A stretch of 64,000 nucleotides of DNA from Aeromicrobium sp. Root344 (GTDB lineage: Bacteria > Actinomycetota > Actinomycetes > Propionibacteriales > Nocardioidaceae). A program made the position numbers and the translations under genes. This document shows positions 27,006 to 36,247 of the stretch, in pieces (the first letter of the stretch is position 1; the number at the start of each line of letters is the position of its first letter). The stretch spans positions 2,742,852 to 2,806,851 of the forward strand of contig NZ_LMDH01000001.1 of NCBI RefSeq assembly GCF_001425755.1, given 5' to 3'. Under the pieces are notes generated by a model. It saw only the letters and a list, made by a program, of their open reading frames with translations, ran no database searches and was not told the origin of the DNA.

Positions 27006-27021
27006 CTAAGCGCTTGCTTAG
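27006..27021 (-). promoter_or_regulatory. TetR-type operator of the FabG operon
   Basis: CTAAGCGCTTGCTTAG, the exact reverse complement of the operator at 8858-8873. It sits between the start codon at 26983 and the upstream promoter region, in the probable 5' leader or at the start point, suited to repression. Confidence 0.6.
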
Positions 27022-27090
27022 TGAATTCCTCCCGCACGTTATCGCACGAGGCCCGCGTGTGCGAGATCACCGTCGAAATTGCCGGTGTTG

Positions 27091-27142
27091 AAGATGAAGG
27101 AACCCTCATGTTTGTGTATAGTTGAGGAAAACCTCATGTTTT
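27091..27142 (+). promoter_or_regulatory. Carboxyltransferase promoter with two AAACATGAGG-type operators
   Basis: Site 1 (27091-27113) ends in CCCTCATGTTT. Site 2 (27122-27142) is GAGG-AAAA-CCTC followed by ATGTTTT. Between them TATAGT (27117-27122) is an excellent -10 box, giving a start near 27129, the centre of site 2. Site 1 occupies the -35 region. The site centres are 28 bp apart, against 23 bp at the FAS-I promoter. Confidence 0.65.
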
Positions 27143-27152
27143 AGGAGTCCTC

Positions 27153-28660
<1,508 letters not shown>

Positions 28661-28661
<1 letters not shown>

Positions 28662-28885
28662 TGTTCGCTGCGCGTGCCGAGATCGTCGCCAACGTCTGGA
28701 AGATCGTCGCCCGCGAGGGTGACCAGGTCGGGGTCGGCGACGTCCTCGCGGTCCTGGAGAGCATGAAGATGGAGATCCCGGTCTACGCCGAGGCGTCCGG
28801 GTTCGTCAGCAAGGTCCTCGTCGAGGTCGGGCAGATCGTCCAGGAGGGCGACCCGCTCATCGAGATCGACGAGAGCCACGCCTGA
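28661..28885 (+). CDS. Biotin carboxyl carrier protein (TB7.3-like)
   Basis: A 74-residue single biotinyl domain. The biotinylated lysine lies in LESMKMEIPV (about Lys 36), flanked by the two symmetric beta halves typical of biotinyl/lipoyl domains (GDQVGVGDVLAVL and GQIVQEGDPLIEI). It is almost identical in layout to the mycobacterial 71-residue biotinylated protein TB7.3. ATG 28661 overlaps the carboxyltransferase stop. The separate short carrier suggests either an extra biotin shuttle to the adjacent carboxyltransferase or a regulatory biotin acceptor. Confidence 0.93.
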
Positions 28886-28906
28886 CGCGTCTGGCATCAT
28901 CGGCGG

Positions 28907-29629
28907 GTGCCCGTCACCGTCGTCCATGAGCTGCCCATGCGCTGGGCCGACCTGGACTCGCTCAACCACGTCAACAACGTCGTCTACCTCGACTACGCCG
29001 CGGAGAGCCGCGCGATGCTCGACGCCGACGGCGTCCTCGACGAGCATCCCGTACGCCGGACCGTCGTCGAGTTCCTCCGCCCGCTGCTGCTGAGCCGCCG
29101 TCCCGTCCACATCACCTCGACGGTCGAGGGCGACGAGCTGGTGCAGGAGATCCGGCCGGTCCCAGAGGCCGAGCCGTTCGCGCGGGTCACCACGACGCTC
29201 GGGGAGCCTGCACGGCTGCCTGCTTCGACCTCCGACGCCGACACGCTGCCGTGCCCGGTGCGCCGCAGCGACCTCGGCCCCGACGGGCTGGTGACGGGCG
29301 TCAAGGTGTTCGAGCTGTTCCAGGAGGCGCGGATCCTCTTGATCGCCAGCCGGCTCAAGGCGCTGTCGGCCGGGCGCTTCGTCGTCGGCCGGGTGGACGT
29401 GACGTACGGCGAAGGGATGCCGTGGCGCGCTGAGCCCTACGAGGTCTCGTCATGGGTCAGCCGGCTCGGCACGTCGTCGGCCGCGATCGAGGCGGAGATC
29501 ATCGGCGCCGACACGGTGCATGGCCGCGCCAGCGCGGTGCTGATCGGGTTCGACCTGGAGACGCAGCGCTCCCGTCCGTACAGCGACGAGGAGCGCGAGG
29601 CGTTCGCGTCGCTCAGCCGGCCTGATTGA
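28907..29629 (+). CDS. Acyl-CoA thioesterase, tandem hotdog
   Basis: A 240-residue protein with two hotdog folds. The first begins with the 4-hydroxybenzoyl-CoA-thioesterase-like signature MRWADLDSLNHVNNVVYLDYAAESR, with the catalytic Asp and Asn/His. The second, from about 125, has VFELFQEARILLIAS. It probably hydrolyses acyl-CoA. GTG 28907 lies exactly 7 nt after CATCAT (28895-28900), so it is leaderless with its own promoter 22 nt after the biotin carrier stop. Its last 17 bp overlap the end of the convergent haemoglobin gene. Confidence 0.85.
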   Translation: MPVTVVHELPMRWADLDSLNHVNNVVYLDYAAESRAMLDADGVLDEHPVRRTVVEFLRPLLLSRRPVHITSTVEGDELVQEIRPVPEAEPFARVTTTLGEPARLPASTSDADTLPCPVRRSDLGPDGLVTGVKVFELFQEARILLIASRLKALSAGRFVVGRVDVTYGEGMPWRAEPYEVSSWVSRLGTSSAAIEAEIIGADTVHGRASAVLIGFDLETQRSRPYSDEEREAFASLSRPD

Positions 29630-29999
29630 CCATGAAGTTCGCGGCGTGCTGGACGTACGCCCAGAACTGCGCGTCGAGCTCGGGGGAGAGCTTGGCCTTG
29701 TCGAGCCCCTCGCGAAAGTGCACGAGCCAGCGGTCGCGAGCCTCGGGGGTCACCGCGAACGGCGCGTGACGCATGCGCAGACGCGGGTGCCCGCGCTGGT
29801 CGGAGTAGGTCGTGGGGCCGCCCCAGTACTGCTCGAGGAACATCCGGAACCGCTCGTTGGCGGGGCCGAGGTCCTCCTCGGGATAGAGCGGGCGCAGGAG
29901 CTCGTCGGTCGCGACCCCCTCGTAGAACGTGTCGACGATGAGCTTGATCGTGTCGTGCCCGCCGATCGCCTCGTAGAACGTGATGGTCTCGTCGCTCAC
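29613..29999 (-). CDS. Truncated haemoglobin, group II (GlbO-like)
   Basis: A 128-residue trHb with the 2-over-2 globin fold. Tyr in TFYEGV (B10), the QYWGGPTTYSDQRGHPRLRMRHAPF segment with Trp G8 and the proximal His F8 (MRHAPF), and a C-terminal AQFWAYVQHAANFMVNQ helix place it in group II, related to mycobacterial GlbO. Functions in this group are O2/NO binding and peroxidase-like redox chemistry. GTG 29999 overlaps the mscS stop (GTGA), so it is translationally coupled to the channel gene. Confidence 0.93.
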   Translation of the reverse strand: MSDETITFYEAIGGHDTIKLIVDTFYEGVATDELLRPLYPEEDLGPANERFRMFLEQYWGGPTTYSDQRGHPRLRMRHAPFAVTPEARDRWLVHFREGLDKAKLSPELDAQFWAYVQHAANFMVNQAG

Positions 30000-30928
30000 G
30001 CCGGGGGCTCCTCGTCGGTGATCGTGGTGGACACGGGGAAGGTCGTGGGCATACGGATGCCTGCGCGGTCGAACTCGGCCTTGATGCGTTGGCGCATGGC
30101 GCGGGCGACGAGCCACTGTTGCGCCGGGGCGGTCTTGAGCACGACGCGTACGACCACGCCGTCCTTGTCGAAGCGCTCGACGCCCCACACCTCCGGCTGC
30201 TCGATGATGACGTCGTGGAAGCGCTGATCCTCGTAGGTCGTGGTGGCGACATCCTGGAGGATCTCCTGCACACGGTCGAGGTCGGCGTCGTACGAGACCG
30301 TCACGTCGAGGACCGTGCGCGCCCAGTTCTGGCTCTGGTTGCCCACGCGCAGGATCTCGCCGTTGCGGACGTACCAGACCGTGCCGTTGACGTCGCGGAG
30401 ACGAGTGACGCGTAGGCCCACGGCTTCGACGGTCCCCGTGGCCTCGCCGAGGTCGACCGTGTCGCCGACGCCGTACTGGTCCTCGAGGATCATGAAGATG
30501 CCGGACAGGAAGTCCTTGACGAGGTTCTGCGCGCCGAAGCCGAACGCCAGGCCGAAGATGCCGGCGCTGGCGATGATGGGCGCGATGTTGGCGCCCAGCT
30601 GGGACAGCACCATCACGATGACGATGGCCAGGATCACGCCGGTGGCGACGCTCTTGAGCAGCGATCCCATCGTCTGCGCGCGCTGCTCCCGGCGCTGGTG
30701 GCTGCCCTGCTTGAGCCCGTCGAGGAACTCGCCGGCCTTGGAGTTGGCGATGACCCCGGGCACGGCGCCCTTGCTCGCCCGCGAGACGAGGCGATCGATG
30801 GATCTGCAGACGAACCACCGGAACACCAGCCCTGAGACGATGATCAGCAGGATTGAGAGCGGCGCGGCGACGAACCAGTCGTACGCCTTGCCGGCTGGCA
30901 GGTCCCAATTGACGTCGAGGGGTGACAT
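29996..30928 (-). CDS. MscS-family mechanosensitive channel
   Basis: A 310-residue small-conductance channel. An N-terminal helix (about 18-40) is followed by two transmembrane segments (about 100-120 and 125-150), with the pore-lining TM3 pattern IASAGIFGLAFGFGAQNLVKDFLSG, then the MscS beta domain (VGDTVDLGEATGTVEAVGLRVTRLRD) and an alpha/beta vestibule. It releases solutes on hypo-osmotic shock. ATG 30928 lies exactly 7 nt after minus-strand TAGGCT (30940-30935); GGAGGA also falls just upstream, so leaderless and weak SD initiation are both possible. It is divergent from the small membrane protein gene, the two -10 boxes lying 8 bp apart, and is coupled to the haemoglobin gene. Confidence 0.92.
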   Translation of the reverse strand: MSPLDVNWDLPAGKAYDWFVAAPLSILLIIVSGLVFRWFVCRSIDRLVSRASKGAVPGVIANSKAGEFLDGLKQGSHQRREQRAQTMGSLLKSVATGVILAIVIVMVLSQLGANIAPIIASAGIFGLAFGFGAQNLVKDFLSGIFMILEDQYGVGDTVDLGEATGTVEAVGLRVTRLRDVNGTVWYVRNGEILRVGNQSQNWARTVLDVTVSYDADLDRVQEILQDVATTTYEDQRFHDVIIEQPEVWGVERFDKDGVVVRVVLKTAPAQQWLVARAMRQRIKAEFDRAGIRMPTTFPVSTTITDEEPPA

Positions 30929-30961
30929 TCCTCCAGCCTACGGGTGGATACGATGGTGCCC

Positions 30962-31246
30962 ATGAGGACTCCCGCCCGCCTGCTCGGACCAGCGCTTGCC
31001 TTCGTGATCACGTTCTTCGCCGGATCGGCTGCGGCGTTCGCCGATCAGCCCACCGGTGGAGCCTGGCCGGACGGCAAGGAGCGCAGCGACCTGTGGTTGC
31101 TCGTGCTCTTCGGCGGCGGCACGGTCGGCCTCTTCATCATCATCTCGCTGTTCGCGCTGCTGACGGCCCGCAACAACTACGTGCCGCCGGCGCCCGGCAA
31201 GGAGATCCACGTCCGTACGGACAACACCCCCACCCCTCACCACTGA
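30962..31246 (+). CDS. Small exported membrane protein, unknown function
   Basis: A 94-residue protein with an N-terminal signal sequence (LLGPALAFVITFFAGSAAAFA), a short extracytoplasmic loop (DQPTGGAWPDGKERSD), one transmembrane helix (LWLLVLFGGGTVGLFIIISLFALL), and a basic/proline-rich cytoplasmic tail. ATG 30962 is supported by TACGAT (30949-30954), which gives a leaderless start. The family is not recognised. Similar short membrane proteins are common in actinobacteria, and the divergent promoter shared with mscS suggests a link to envelope stress. Confidence 0.7.
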   Translation: MRTPARLLGPALAFVITFFAGSAAAFADQPTGGAWPDGKERSDLWLLVLFGGGTVGLFIIISLFALLTARNNYVPPAPGKEIHVRTDNTPTPHH

Positions 31247-31261
31247 CTCGAGCCAGCTCCC

Positions 31262-31325
31262 CGCTGGGCCTGACGTTTCTGTTGCGAAACGCCGTGTGAG
31301 TTCAGCAGAAACGTCAGGCTCAGCG
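31262..31325 (+). repeat. 64-bp palindromic element, copy 1 (upstream of DUF559 gene)
   Basis: Arms of 20 nt (31262-31281 and 31306-31325; core CCTGACGTTTCTG / CAGAAACGTCAGG) pair with one mismatch around a 24-nt loop. Copy 2 (32351-32414) has identical arms. Its loop matches this one best in reverse complement (17 of 24), so the copies are inverted relative to each other and bracket the DUF559 gene. Confidence 0.85.
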
Positions 31326-31378
31326 AGGGCTGTGGATCGCGGCAAGCGCGTGGCGGGTGCATCACGCACGATCTGCGG

Positions 31379-32362
31379 ATGGACCACGTTGATCCCACCT
31401 TGGTGTCACTCCGTGTCAAGCGAGCCCAGGAGATGGGCTTCACGGCCGGTCAGCTTCGTGGCGACCAGTGGCAGCACGTGGCACACGGCGTCGTACGGCC
31501 CGCATTCTTCGCGGTCGACCCGATATCGGCCAAGGTGGCGGATGCCGTCGCGCTGATGGGTCGCGCGAACGTGCTGGGTGGCTGGGCGTCGCTCTGGGTG
31601 CAGGGCAACACATGGTTCGACGGTTCGAATCGCGCTGGTGACCCACGTGACGTGTTGGTCCATTGCTTGGCCGGCTCGCAGCTACGAGTCCGGCCGGGCA
31701 TTCTGCCGAGCCAAGCGGATCTACACCCCGATGAAATCGACACTCTGGGGCACTACGACGTCACAACACTCGCGCGCTCTGCACATGACGAGATGCGGAT
31801 GGCGAGCAATCTTCGTGAGGCGGTTGTGGTGCTGGACATGGCGGTGAGCACCACTTCAAAGGTCGCTCACACCACACTCGGGGCGGTCCGCCGGGTCATC
31901 GATTCGCACCGAAAGACGCGCGGGATCGTTCAAGCAAGGAACGCTCTCGAGCTCGGAACGGCTCGATCCGCGAGCCCGTGGGAGACACGCACCCGTCTGC
32001 TGGCCCAGTTGGATGTCGGAATCAAGGAGCTCAAGGTAAATGTCCCAGTGTTCGACCTGTCCGAGAATCTTCTGGGCGTTGCGGACCTGATCGATCCCGA
32101 GACTGGGCTGGTCATCGAATCGGACGGGGCGGAGCACCGGGAGCTCTCCAGGCACACCGATGACAACGTGCGCGAAGAGAAGTTCGAGCGGGCCGGGCTC
32201 GTCGTGTGCCGCGTGACCTCGCTCGATCACGCAGACCGGTGGGCGACAGTGGGGCGCATCAACCGTGCATGGACTGACGCGGCCAGGACGAGTCGCAGGC
32301 TGTGGACGCTGGAACAGCCCGACTGGTGGACCTCATGGCCGCCTGCCCGGCGCTGGGCCTGA
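31379..32362 (+). CDS. DUF559 domain protein, Vsr/PD-(D/E)XK nuclease-like
   Basis: A 327-residue protein. The N-terminal about 90 residues resemble the AbiEi-type winged-helix domain often fused to DUF559. The C-terminal part (about 195-300) is the DUF559 restriction-endonuclease fold, with SPWETRTR (Glu), GVADLIDPETGLVIESDGAEH (acidic D...E.D cluster) and VVCRVTSLD. The base composition is visibly less GC-rich than the neighbours, which suggests transfer. ATG 31379 lies 7 nt after CACGAT (31367-31372). The stop codon and the last residues (RWA) lie inside the left arm of palindrome copy 2, so gene and repeat form one unit. Function unknown; a selfish nuclease or part of a defence/toxin system is possible. 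Confidence 0.75.
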   Translation: MDHVDPTLVSLRVKRAQEMGFTAGQLRGDQWQHVAHGVVRPAFFAVDPISAKVADAVALMGRANVLGGWASLWVQGNTWFDGSNRAGDPRDVLVHCLAGSQLRVRPGILPSQADLHPDEIDTLGHYDVTTLARSAHDEMRMASNLREAVVVLDMAVSTTSKVAHTTLGAVRRVIDSHRKTRGIVQARNALELGTARSASPWETRTRLLAQLDVGIKELKVNVPVFDLSENLLGVADLIDPETGLVIESDGAEHRELSRHTDDNVREEKFERAGLVVCRVTSLDHADRWATVGRINRAWTDAARTSRRLWTLEQPDWWTSWPPARRWA

Positions 32363-32414
32363 CGTTTCTGCAGTTGCGACACGGCGTGTCGCAACAGAAA
32401 CGTCAGGCTCAGCG
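32351..32414 (+). repeat. 64-bp palindromic element, copy 2 (overlaps DUF559 stop)
   Basis: Same 20-nt arms as copy 1 (32351-32370 and 32395-32414), with the same single mismatch. The 24-nt loop contains a second perfect hairpin (GTTGCGACAC/GTGTCGCAAC), so the whole element can fold as one long cruciform. It supplies the stop codon of the DUF559 gene and ends 12 bp before the stop of convergent pepN, so it may also terminate both. Confidence 0.85.
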
Positions 32415-32425
32415 GGGACCCAGCC

Positions 32426-34954
32426 CTAGAAGGCTGCTTGGGCCTTCAGGGCTCGGGCGAGGTCGTCGCGACCCTCGGAGACGTAGCGCTTCGCCGCCGG
32501 GTTGGCGTCGGTCGACGAGAGCCAGGCATCGACCTTGTCGAGCGAGGCCTGCGACGGGTTGGCCGACGGGAACAGGTAGATCAGTGCGACCTGCCCGATC
32601 CAGACGCCCATGTCGTCGATGATCGTGCTCGCCATCTCGAGGTAGCGATCGACGTACGGCTCGAGGACGTCGGCCTGACCGGCGACCTGGAACGCCAAGG
32701 CGGCCTGGCGACGTGTCTCGTTGGGCGTCGACGGGTCGACCGCGGCGATCTGCCACGCCTCGGCCTTGGCCTCGGCGACCGGCCGGATCGTCCGGGCGGC
32801 GACGGCGTTCTCCTGACCGGAGATCGTGTTGTCGCGCTCGAGCTCTGCGGCGATCTCGGCCTCGTCAGCAGCGCCGATGCGGGCCAGCGCGGTGACGATC
32901 GTCCAGCGCAGGTCCGCGTCGACCGAGAGGCCCTCGAGCCCACCGTCGAGGATCTCGCGCAGCCGCTCCGGTCCTGAGGCCGCCGAGGCGTACGCCCGGA
33001 CGAGCGCCAGCTGGTGGTCGCTGCCCGGCTCGGCCGCCTGCATCAAGGCGCGCACGCCGGACTCCCAGCGCTCCTTGAGCTCCGGCCGCGCCTCGTCGGG
33101 CGTGAACAGGTTGACCGCACTGAGCCCCTGGCGCAGCAGCGAGCCGACCGCGGTGAGGTCGGTCTCCGACCCGACACCGGCGAGCACGAGGGTGACGAAG
33201 TCCGACGACGACAGCTCGGCGTCGCGGGTCATGTCCCATGCCGATCCCCAGCACAAGGCCCGGGGGAGCGAGTCCTCGAACGTCGCGATGCTCTCGATCA
33301 ACGTCGCGAAGGAACGCTCGTCGAGCCGGATCTTGGCGTACGTCAGGTCGTCGTCGTTGAGCAGGATCAGGTCGGGCTGCTTGGTGTCGATCAGCTCGGT
33401 GATCTGCGTCGACGCACCGCGGATGTCGGTCTCGACGCGCTCCGTGCGCACGAGCTTGCCCTCGACCTGGTCGTAGAGGCCGATCGCGACGCGGTGGCGC
33501 CGCAGCGTCGGATAGGCGTCGATGGCGCTCTGCTCGACGGAGAACGACGTGAAGTAGCCCTCGTCGTTGGTCTCGAACGACGCGCGCAGCGTGTTGACGC
33601 CCGACGTCTGCAGCCACTCCTCGGCCCACTCGCTCAGCTCACGGCCGGATGCCGCCTCGAGCTCGACGAGCAGGTCCTTGAGCTCGGTGTTGCCGTACGC
33701 GTGCTTGCCGAAGTAGGCCCGAAGGCCGGCGAAGAAGTCCTTCTCGCCGACCCACGCCACGAGCTGCTTGAGCGCGGAGGCGCCCTTGGCGTACGTGATG
33801 CCGTCGAAGTTGGCCTCGACCGCGTGCAGGTCGTAGTTGTCGGCCGCGATGGGGTGCGTCGACGGGAGCTGGTCCTGGCGGTAGGCCCAGTTCTTGCGGG
33901 CGTTGGTGAAGCTCGTCCACGAGTCGGTGAACCGCGTCGCGTTGGTCGCCGAGTGCGAGGCGGCGAATTCCGCGAACGACTCGTTGAGCCACAGGTCGTC
34001 CCACCACTTCATCGTCACGAGGTCGCCGAACCACATGTGCGCCATCTCGTGCAGGATCGTGTTGGCCCGCTGCTCGTACGCGGCGACGGTCTGCCGGCTG
34101 CGGAAGATCATCTCGTCGCGGAACGTCACGGCGCCGGCGTTCTCCATCGCCCCCATGTTGTACTCCGGGACGAACAGCTGGTCGTACTTGCCGAACGGGT
34201 AGGCCATCTCGAACGCACCCTCGAAGAACTCGAACCCCTGCTTCGTGACGAGGAAGATGTCGTCGGCGTCGAGGTGCGGGGCGACCGACTGGCGGCAGAA
34301 GATGCCGAGCGGGATCTCCTCGTACGCTCCGCGGTAGGAGTCGGTCACCGAGACGTACTCGCCGGCGATCAGCGCGGTGATGTAGGTCGACATGCGCTTG
34401 GTCGGCTCGAAGTGCCACGTCGACGTGCCCTCGGCGGCGGCGACGGGCTCGGGCGTGGGGGAGTTCGACACGACGGCCCAGTCCGACGGCGCCGTGACGT
34501 GGAACGTGAAGACCGCCTTGAGGTCGGGCTGCTCGAACGTCGTGAACACGCGCCGGGCGTCCGGCACCTCGAACTGCGTGTAGAGGTAGACGCGCTGGTC
34601 GACGGGGTCGACGAACCGGTGCAGGCCCTCGCCGGAGCGCGAGTAGGCACAAGTGGCGTCGACGACGAGCTCGTTGCTCTCGGCGAGGCCGGTCAGCGCG
34701 ATGCGGTTGTCGGCGTACGCCGAGACGTCGACGGGGTCGCCGTTGAGCGTGATCGAGGAGATTTCGGCATCGACGAGGTCGACGAACGTCGAGGCGCCGG
34801 GTGTGGCGCCGAACCGGATCGTCGTGACCGAGCCGAAACGCGTCTCGGAGTCGAGGGTGAGGTCGAGCTGCACGTCGTACGTCTCTGTGGAGACGACGGA
34901 GGCGCGCTCGCTGGCTTCTTCGCGGGTGAGGTTGGTACCAGGCATGTTCGCCAT
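32426..34954 (-). CDS. pepN: Aminopeptidase N (M1 family)
   Basis: An 842-residue zinc aminopeptidase. The substrate-recognition motif GAMEN lies near 264. The zinc site HEMAHMWFGDLVT (about 300) is followed by NESFAEF with the third ligand. The C-terminal ERAP1-like helical domain covers about 520-842. It removes N-terminal residues from peptides in the cytosol. ATG 34954 is preferred: CAGCGT on the minus strand ends 7 nt upstream, consistent with leaderless initiation; ATG 34945 is an alternative. In M. tuberculosis the corresponding gene lies next to Rv2466c, rpiB and nei, all of which follow here. Confidence 0.94.
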   Translation of the reverse strand: MANMPGTNLTREEASERASVVSTETYDVQLDLTLDSETRFGSVTTIRFGATPGASTFVDLVDAEISSITLNGDPVDVSAYADNRIALTGLAESNELVVDATCAYSRSGEGLHRFVDPVDQRVYLYTQFEVPDARRVFTTFEQPDLKAVFTFHVTAPSDWAVVSNSPTPEPVAAAEGTSTWHFEPTKRMSTYITALIAGEYVSVTDSYRGAYEEIPLGIFCRQSVAPHLDADDIFLVTKQGFEFFEGAFEMAYPFGKYDQLFVPEYNMGAMENAGAVTFRDEMIFRSRQTVAAYEQRANTILHEMAHMWFGDLVTMKWWDDLWLNESFAEFAASHSATNATRFTDSWTSFTNARKNWAYRQDQLPSTHPIAADNYDLHAVEANFDGITYAKGASALKQLVAWVGEKDFFAGLRAYFGKHAYGNTELKDLLVELEAASGRELSEWAEEWLQTSGVNTLRASFETNDEGYFTSFSVEQSAIDAYPTLRRHRVAIGLYDQVEGKLVRTERVETDIRGASTQITELIDTKQPDLILLNDDDLTYAKIRLDERSFATLIESIATFEDSLPRALCWGSAWDMTRDAELSSSDFVTLVLAGVGSETDLTAVGSLLRQGLSAVNLFTPDEARPELKERWESGVRALMQAAEPGSDHQLALVRAYASAASGPERLREILDGGLEGLSVDADLRWTIVTALARIGAADEAEIAAELERDNTISGQENAVAARTIRPVAEAKAEAWQIAAVDPSTPNETRRQAALAFQVAGQADVLEPYVDRYLEMASTIIDDMGVWIGQVALIYLFPSANPSQASLDKVDAWLSSTDANPAAKRYVSEGRDDLARALKAQAAF

Positions 34955-35018
34955 GCTTTCACGCTGCCGTCCATGGGACGAGGCGGGTGGACGAGACGAT
35001 CTAGGGGAGGATGAGCAC

Positions 35019-35102
35019 ATGAACGAGCGCAGCGAGCGAAACATCGGGCTCTTCATGACCCGACCTCCATATCGTTGGCTCCTGTCGGAGGTCGGGTCAT
35101 GA
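35019..35102 (+). CDS. Candidate leader ORF upstream of the carboxylate-amine ligase
   Basis: A 27-codon frame beginning ATG 35019 with a strong site GGGGAGG (35004-35010, 8-nt spacer). The peptide begins MNERSERN and includes RPPYRW. Its TGA (35100-35102) overlaps the ATG of the ligase gene (35099) as ATGA. Ribosomes translating it must open the hairpin (35053-35102) that hides the ligase's own ribosome site and start codon, so it could enforce translational coupling or attenuation. The first codons lie in a dispersed repeat, so chance origin cannot be excluded. Confidence 0.45.
   Translation: MNERSERNIGLFMTRPPYRWLLSEVGS
35025..35042 (+). repeat. Short dispersed repeat GAGCGCAGCGAGCGAAAC
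   Basis: Near copy, in the other orientation, of the repeat at 26202-26220. It lies in the leader of the carboxylate-amine ligase gene. Similar GC-rich repeats recur between genes in actinobacteria. Confidence 0.4.
35053..35102 (+). promoter_or_regulatory. Hairpin sequestering RBS and start codon of the ligase gene
   Basis: TCATGACCCGACCTCC (35053-35068) is the exact complement of GGAGGTCGGGTCATGA (35087-35102), with an 18-nt loop. The 3' arm contains the Shine-Dalgarno GGAGG (35087-35091) and the start codon ATG (35099-35101), so the closed stem would block initiation. Confidence 0.65.
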
Positions 35103-36247
35103 ACATTCCGTTCGCCGAGTCCGAGCGCTCGACCGTGGGCATCGAGTGGGAGCTCGCGCTCGTCGACTCGGACTCCGGCGACCTCCGCCAGGTCGCCCAG
35201 ACCGTGCTCGACGCGGTCGCACCGGCCGGTGGCGGCGAGCACCCGCACATCCGCCAGGAGCTGCTGCTCAACACCGTCGAGATCGTGTCCGGGGTGTGTC
35301 ACACGGTCGGCGAGGCCGGTGCGGACCTCGAGCGGGCGATCGAGGAGATCCGGGCAGTGACCGATCCGCTGCGCGTCGAGCTCATGTGTGCCGGCACGCA
35401 TCCCTTTGCGGCGTGGGACCACCAGAAGGTCACGGACAAGGAGCGCTACGCGACGCTGATTGACCGTACGCAGTGGTGGGGCCGGCAGATGTTGATCTAC
35501 GGCGTCCACGTGCACGTCGGCATCGAGGACCGCGACAAGGTGCTGCCGATCAGCCGCGCCCTGCTCACCTACTACGGCCACCTCCAGGCGCTCAGTGCCT
35601 CGTCGCCGTTCTGGGGCGGCAAGGAGACCGGCTATGCCTCCAACCGCGCGCTGATGTTCCAACAGCTCCCGACGGCGGGGCTGCCGTTCCAGTTCGAGGA
35701 GTGGAGCCAGCTCGAGGGCTATGTCGACGACATGATGCACACGGGTGTCATCGACGTGTTCGACGAGATCCGCTGGGACCTGAGGCCGTCCCCCAAGTTC
35801 GGCACCCTCGAGGTACGCGTCTGCGACGGCATCCCGTCGATGGACGAGCTGCTCAGCATCTCGGCGCTGACGCACTGCCTCGTCGAGTTCTTCTCCTCCG
35901 AGCTCGACGCCGGTCGCGAGCTGCCCACCGTGCCACCGTGGTTCGCCCAGGAGAACAAGTGGCGCTCCGCCCGCTACGGCATGGACGCGATCCTCATCCT
36001 CGACAAGCACGCCGACGAGGAGCTCGTGACGACGCACCTGCATCGCGTGCTCGAGCAGCTCGCACCTGTGGCCGAACGGCTCAAGTGCACCGAGGAGCTC
36101 GGCGGCATCCACGACATCATCTCGGGCGGCGCGTCCTACCAACGGCAGCGCAGAGTCGCTGCGATGAACGGCGGAGAACTCGACGCCGTGGTCGGATCTC
36201 TCGTCGAGGAAATGCGCGCGGGTCGTCCGTTGTTGAACTTTCCATGA
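35099..36247 (+). CDS. Carboxylate-amine ligase, YbdK/GCS2 family
   Basis: A 382-residue glutamate-cysteine-ligase type 2 protein. Conserved features are [11 protein letters not shown] at the N-terminus (metal-binding Glu), [28 protein letters not shown] and the Arg-rich [17 protein letters not shown]. Members couple an amino group to a carboxylate with ATP. Those close to YbdK have weak GCS activity, and the natural product in actinobacteria is uncertain since mycothiol rather than glutathione is used. ATG 35099 has GGAGG 7 nt upstream, inside a hairpin and overlapped by a leader ORF. Its stop overlaps the DsbA-like gene (ATGA), suggesting joint function in thiol metabolism. Confidence 0.88.
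   Translation: MNIPFAESERSTVGIEWELALVDSDSGDLRQVAQTVLDAVAPAGGGEHPHIRQELLLNTVEIVSGVCHTVGEAGADLERAIEEIRAVTDPLRVELMCAGTHPFAAWDHQKVTDKERYATLIDRTQWWGRQMLIYGVHVHVGIEDRDKVLPISRALLTYYGHLQALSASSPFWGGKETGYASNRALMFQQLPTAGLPFQFEEWSQLEGYVDDMMHTGVIDVFDEIRWDLRPSPKFGTLEVRVCDGIPSMDELLSISALTHCLVEFFSSELDAGRELPTVPPWFAQENKWRSARYGMDAILILDKHADEELVTTHLHRVLEQLAPVAERLKCTEELGGIHDIISGGASYQRQRRVAAMNGGELDAVVGSLVEEMRAGRPLLNFP

Noticed and set aside
34955..36142. In-frame upstream extension of pepN over the ligase gene
   Set aside because: The extension is antisense to the ligase. PepN family length fits a start at 34954 or 34945.
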